Assembly: GCA_027081065.1 (NCBI GenBank)
Contig: JALWLW010000076.1
Location: 1 to 15,499 of the forward strand
Source of the DNA: Campylobacteraceae bacterium
GTDB lineage: Bacteria > Campylobacterota > Campylobacteria > Campylobacterales > Sulfurovaceae
Direction of reading: 5' to 3'
Length of the DNA stretch: 15,499 bases
Part shown: piece after piece, positions 14,251-15,499 of the stretch
Layout of the letters: each line of letters opens with the position of its first letter
How positions within the stretch are numbered: the stretch's first letter is position 1
The notes under the pieces: model-generated
What the model saw: only the letters and a program-made list of their open reading frames with translations
Told to the model about the DNA's origin: nothing
The model's database searches: none
Made by a program: the position numbers and the translations under genes

Positions 14251-15138
14251 TTACTCACTGAAATAAGAACTATGAGGAATATTTTTAACTTCCTTTTCTA
14301 AAAGTTTATGTGCTACATCTTCAATATCTTCATTCATTTTTATAATTTCTTTAATTGTATCAATATCATTAATAGCAAACTTTCCATGAGCAATATCATT
14401 TCTTCTTTGTTTTATTTGATAAAGTCTAAACATATCCATTTCAATATTTTCAGTGAATAGTTTTTGTTTAATTTGGTAATAAATAGAACCTTTGTCTTTA
14501 TGACATTTTTGTGTTATTTCTTTCCACTGATAATATAAATTTGCTTTTTTAAATTCACTAGTCCATTTAATTTTTTTTAATTTTTCAAAGCATTGATTAG
14601 ATTGTCTTTTAATTTCTCTATTAGAAACTTTTGACTGTTCTTCTTTTATTTTACCCTCTAAATTTATCCCTTTACATATAGTTTCAAGTACTAACCATCT
14701 TGATAAAAAAGAATCAATAGGGTCTCTACTATTTAATGATTTTCTAAACCAACTCAAAGACATAGCTAGTTTTGCTTTATTTACTTGAATACTTCGTCCT
14801 CTTGAAAATGCTTCTTCCCAATCGTCCTTTGTCAAAATTTGTCTTGCATTTTTACGTTGTAATTGACTTTGAGTCAAATGTTTATGTAAGTCAAAAGGTG
14901 ATTTTTTCTTATATGCTATATAATTTAATGCTTGACCAATGAAATAAAATCCTGCATCTATTGCATCTTCTTCAGTTTCAGCTAATGCTTCAATCTGTAT
15001 TTGCAAACCATTATGATAATTAGATATATTAATTTGAGAATCAAATGGATAAAAATCTCCTTTTTGACTTTTAAATTCTATCTTTTTATCAATTTTACAA
15101 TGACTTGAAATATATAACTCTACTTCCCATTTACTCAT
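14251..15138 (-). CDS. HEPN-domain protein (ApeA-HEPN/MauJ-like), putative RNase effector
   Basis: A 295-residue cytoplasmic protein. The C-terminal half is helical and carries R246-N-D-I-A-H251-G, the R-N-x3-H signature of HEPN domains, preceded by another Arg. Upstream helices include DPIDSFLSRWLVLETICKG (about residues 139-157), a pattern I associate with Apea-like HEPN and MauJ-annotated proteins. The N-terminal ~90 residues are beta-rich (WEVELYISSHCKIDKKIEF) and may be a sensing or regulatory part. HEPN proteins with this motif are often metal-independent RNases in toxin-antitoxin and anti-phage systems, though some members lack activity. AGGG precedes the ATG at a good distance. It is convergent with, and directly abuts, the second WYL regulator. 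Like the left cassette it is more AT-rich than the core genes, consistent with transfer. Function as a defence effector is inferred. Confidence 0.75.
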   Translation of the reverse strand: MSKWEVELYISSHCKIDKKIEFKSQKGDFYPFDSQINISNYHNGLQIQIEALAETEEDAIDAGFYFIGQALNYIAYKKKSPFDLHKHLTQSQLQRKNARQILTKDDWEEAFSRGRSIQVNKAKLAMSLSWFRKSLNSRDPIDSFLSRWLVLETICKGINLEGKIKEEQSKVSNREIKRQSNQCFEKLKKIKWTSEFKKANLYYQWKEITQKCHKDKGSIYYQIKQKLFTENIEMDMFRLYQIKQRRNDIAHGKFAINDIDTIKEIIKMNEDIEDVAHKLLEKEVKNIPHSSYFSE

Positions 15139-15168
15139 TTTATTCCCTTATTATTTTTAATAAAGTCT

Positions 15169-15174
15169 ATCATA
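15169..15174 (-). promoter_or_regulatory. Possible -10 of the HEPN gene
   Basis: The minus strand reads TTTATGATAGAC, a TATGAT -10 about 31 bases before the ATG. In such AT-rich DNA chance matches are common. The inverted repeat at 15192-15220 would lie over the -35 zone. Confidence 0.3.
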
Positions 15175-15191
15175 AATAATCAAATATTTTT

Positions 15192-15220
15192 TATAATTTA
15201 AACCAAATAAATAAATTATA
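15192..15220. repeat. Perfect 9-bp inverted repeat upstream of the HEPN gene
   Basis: TATAATTTA and its exact reverse complement TAAATTATA flank an 11-base spacer. It has no T-tract on either strand, so it is a poor terminator for hemD, and its position over the HEPN promoter -35 zone suggests an operator. It is made only of A and T, which lowers its significance. The rest of 15139-15297 shows nothing I can support. Confidence 0.3.
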
Positions 15221-15297
15221 CAGATAAAAGAGTAATCTTTATATTTAAAAAAGAAAAAAACTAATTTATATAGTTAAAAATTATGATAATAAAGTTT

Positions 15298-15499
15298 TTA
15301 GTTTAACTCCTCAGCTTTCCTAACACAAGCATCAATCAAAGGCTCATCAGCCACAACATAGCGACAATACTCAGGAAGATGCTCTCTAGTAGCATGACCA
15401 ATCAAAATAGCCATATAAGAGCTATTCCACTCAAAATTCTTAAAAAAACATTTTATAGTAGAAGGAGAAGTAAAGATAATAACTGCACCCTCTTTAGGC
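15298..15499 (-). CDS. hemD: Uroporphyrinogen-III synthase, C-terminal part (5' end outside window)
   Basis: The minus-strand frame entering from the right edge encodes the last 66 residues of a protein and stops at 15298. It reads VIIFTSPSTIKCFF, then NSSYMAILIGHATREHLP and VVADEPLIDACVRKAEEL. This matches the end of uroporphyrinogen-III synthase: the TSPST strand-loop, the IG-x-AT turn and the final helix. The enzyme cyclises and rearranges hydroxymethylbilane to uroporphyrinogen III for heme, siroheme and cobalamin synthesis in the cytoplasm. It is a core gene and marks the right boundary of the WYL/HEPN accessory cassette. Divergence in this family is high, so the call rests on these motifs only. 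Confidence 0.75.
   Translation of the reverse strand, partial: PKEGAVIIFTSPSTIKCFFKNFEWNSSYMAILIGHATREHLPEYCRYVVADEPLIDACVRKAEELN

Overview
The window is AT-rich and reads as chromosomal DNA of a Campylobacterota (epsilonproteobacterial) species, most likely a free-living Sulfurimonas/Sulfurovum-like relative. This rests on protein flavour, on the purD-lptD-MCE-pnp gene string, and on a candidate 6S RNA directly upstream of purD, a placement known from this phylum. No tRNA, rRNA, CRISPR array, insertion sequence or attachment site was seen.

Left accessory block (1-3101, + strand): the 3' end of an unrecognised gene rich in acidic residues, then a protein with a full receiver domain and a C-terminal HEPN-like R-x4-H motif, then a HTH-WYL regulator. 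All three overlap translationally. They look like one signalling/effector/regulator cassette, possibly anti-phage; that role is inference.

Core block (3200-10844, - strand, transcribed right to left): purD, lptD, an MCE (MlaD-like) protein with a beta-barrel-like C-terminus, a phosphoribosyltransferase-family gene and pnp. The genes are packed with gaps of a few bases or overlaps and should form one operon. It joins purine synthesis, outer-membrane lipid and LPS transport, and RNA decay. A sigma70-type -10 sits just upstream of purD.

RNA locus (about 10957-11257, - strand): a structured RNA with 6S features, namely a closing stem, a GTCCCCT-type 5' bubble strand and a 3' bubble hairpin. About 90 nt further upstream is a near-consensus promoter. 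The leader between them carries two hairpins and may be a separate small RNA.

Envelope operon (11390-13220, - strand): a DUF805/pseudopilin (GspG-like) fusion membrane protein, a secreted protein and a lipoprotein, the last two unrecognised.

Right accessory block (13336-15138): a second HTH-WYL regulator, homologous to the first, converges with zero spacing on a HEPN protein carrying the R-N-x3-H motif. The window ends in the 3' part of hemD (- strand). Two WYL+HEPN cassettes therefore flank a conserved housekeeping segment. These, the DUF805-GspG fusion and the MCE-barrel protein are the most interesting contents.
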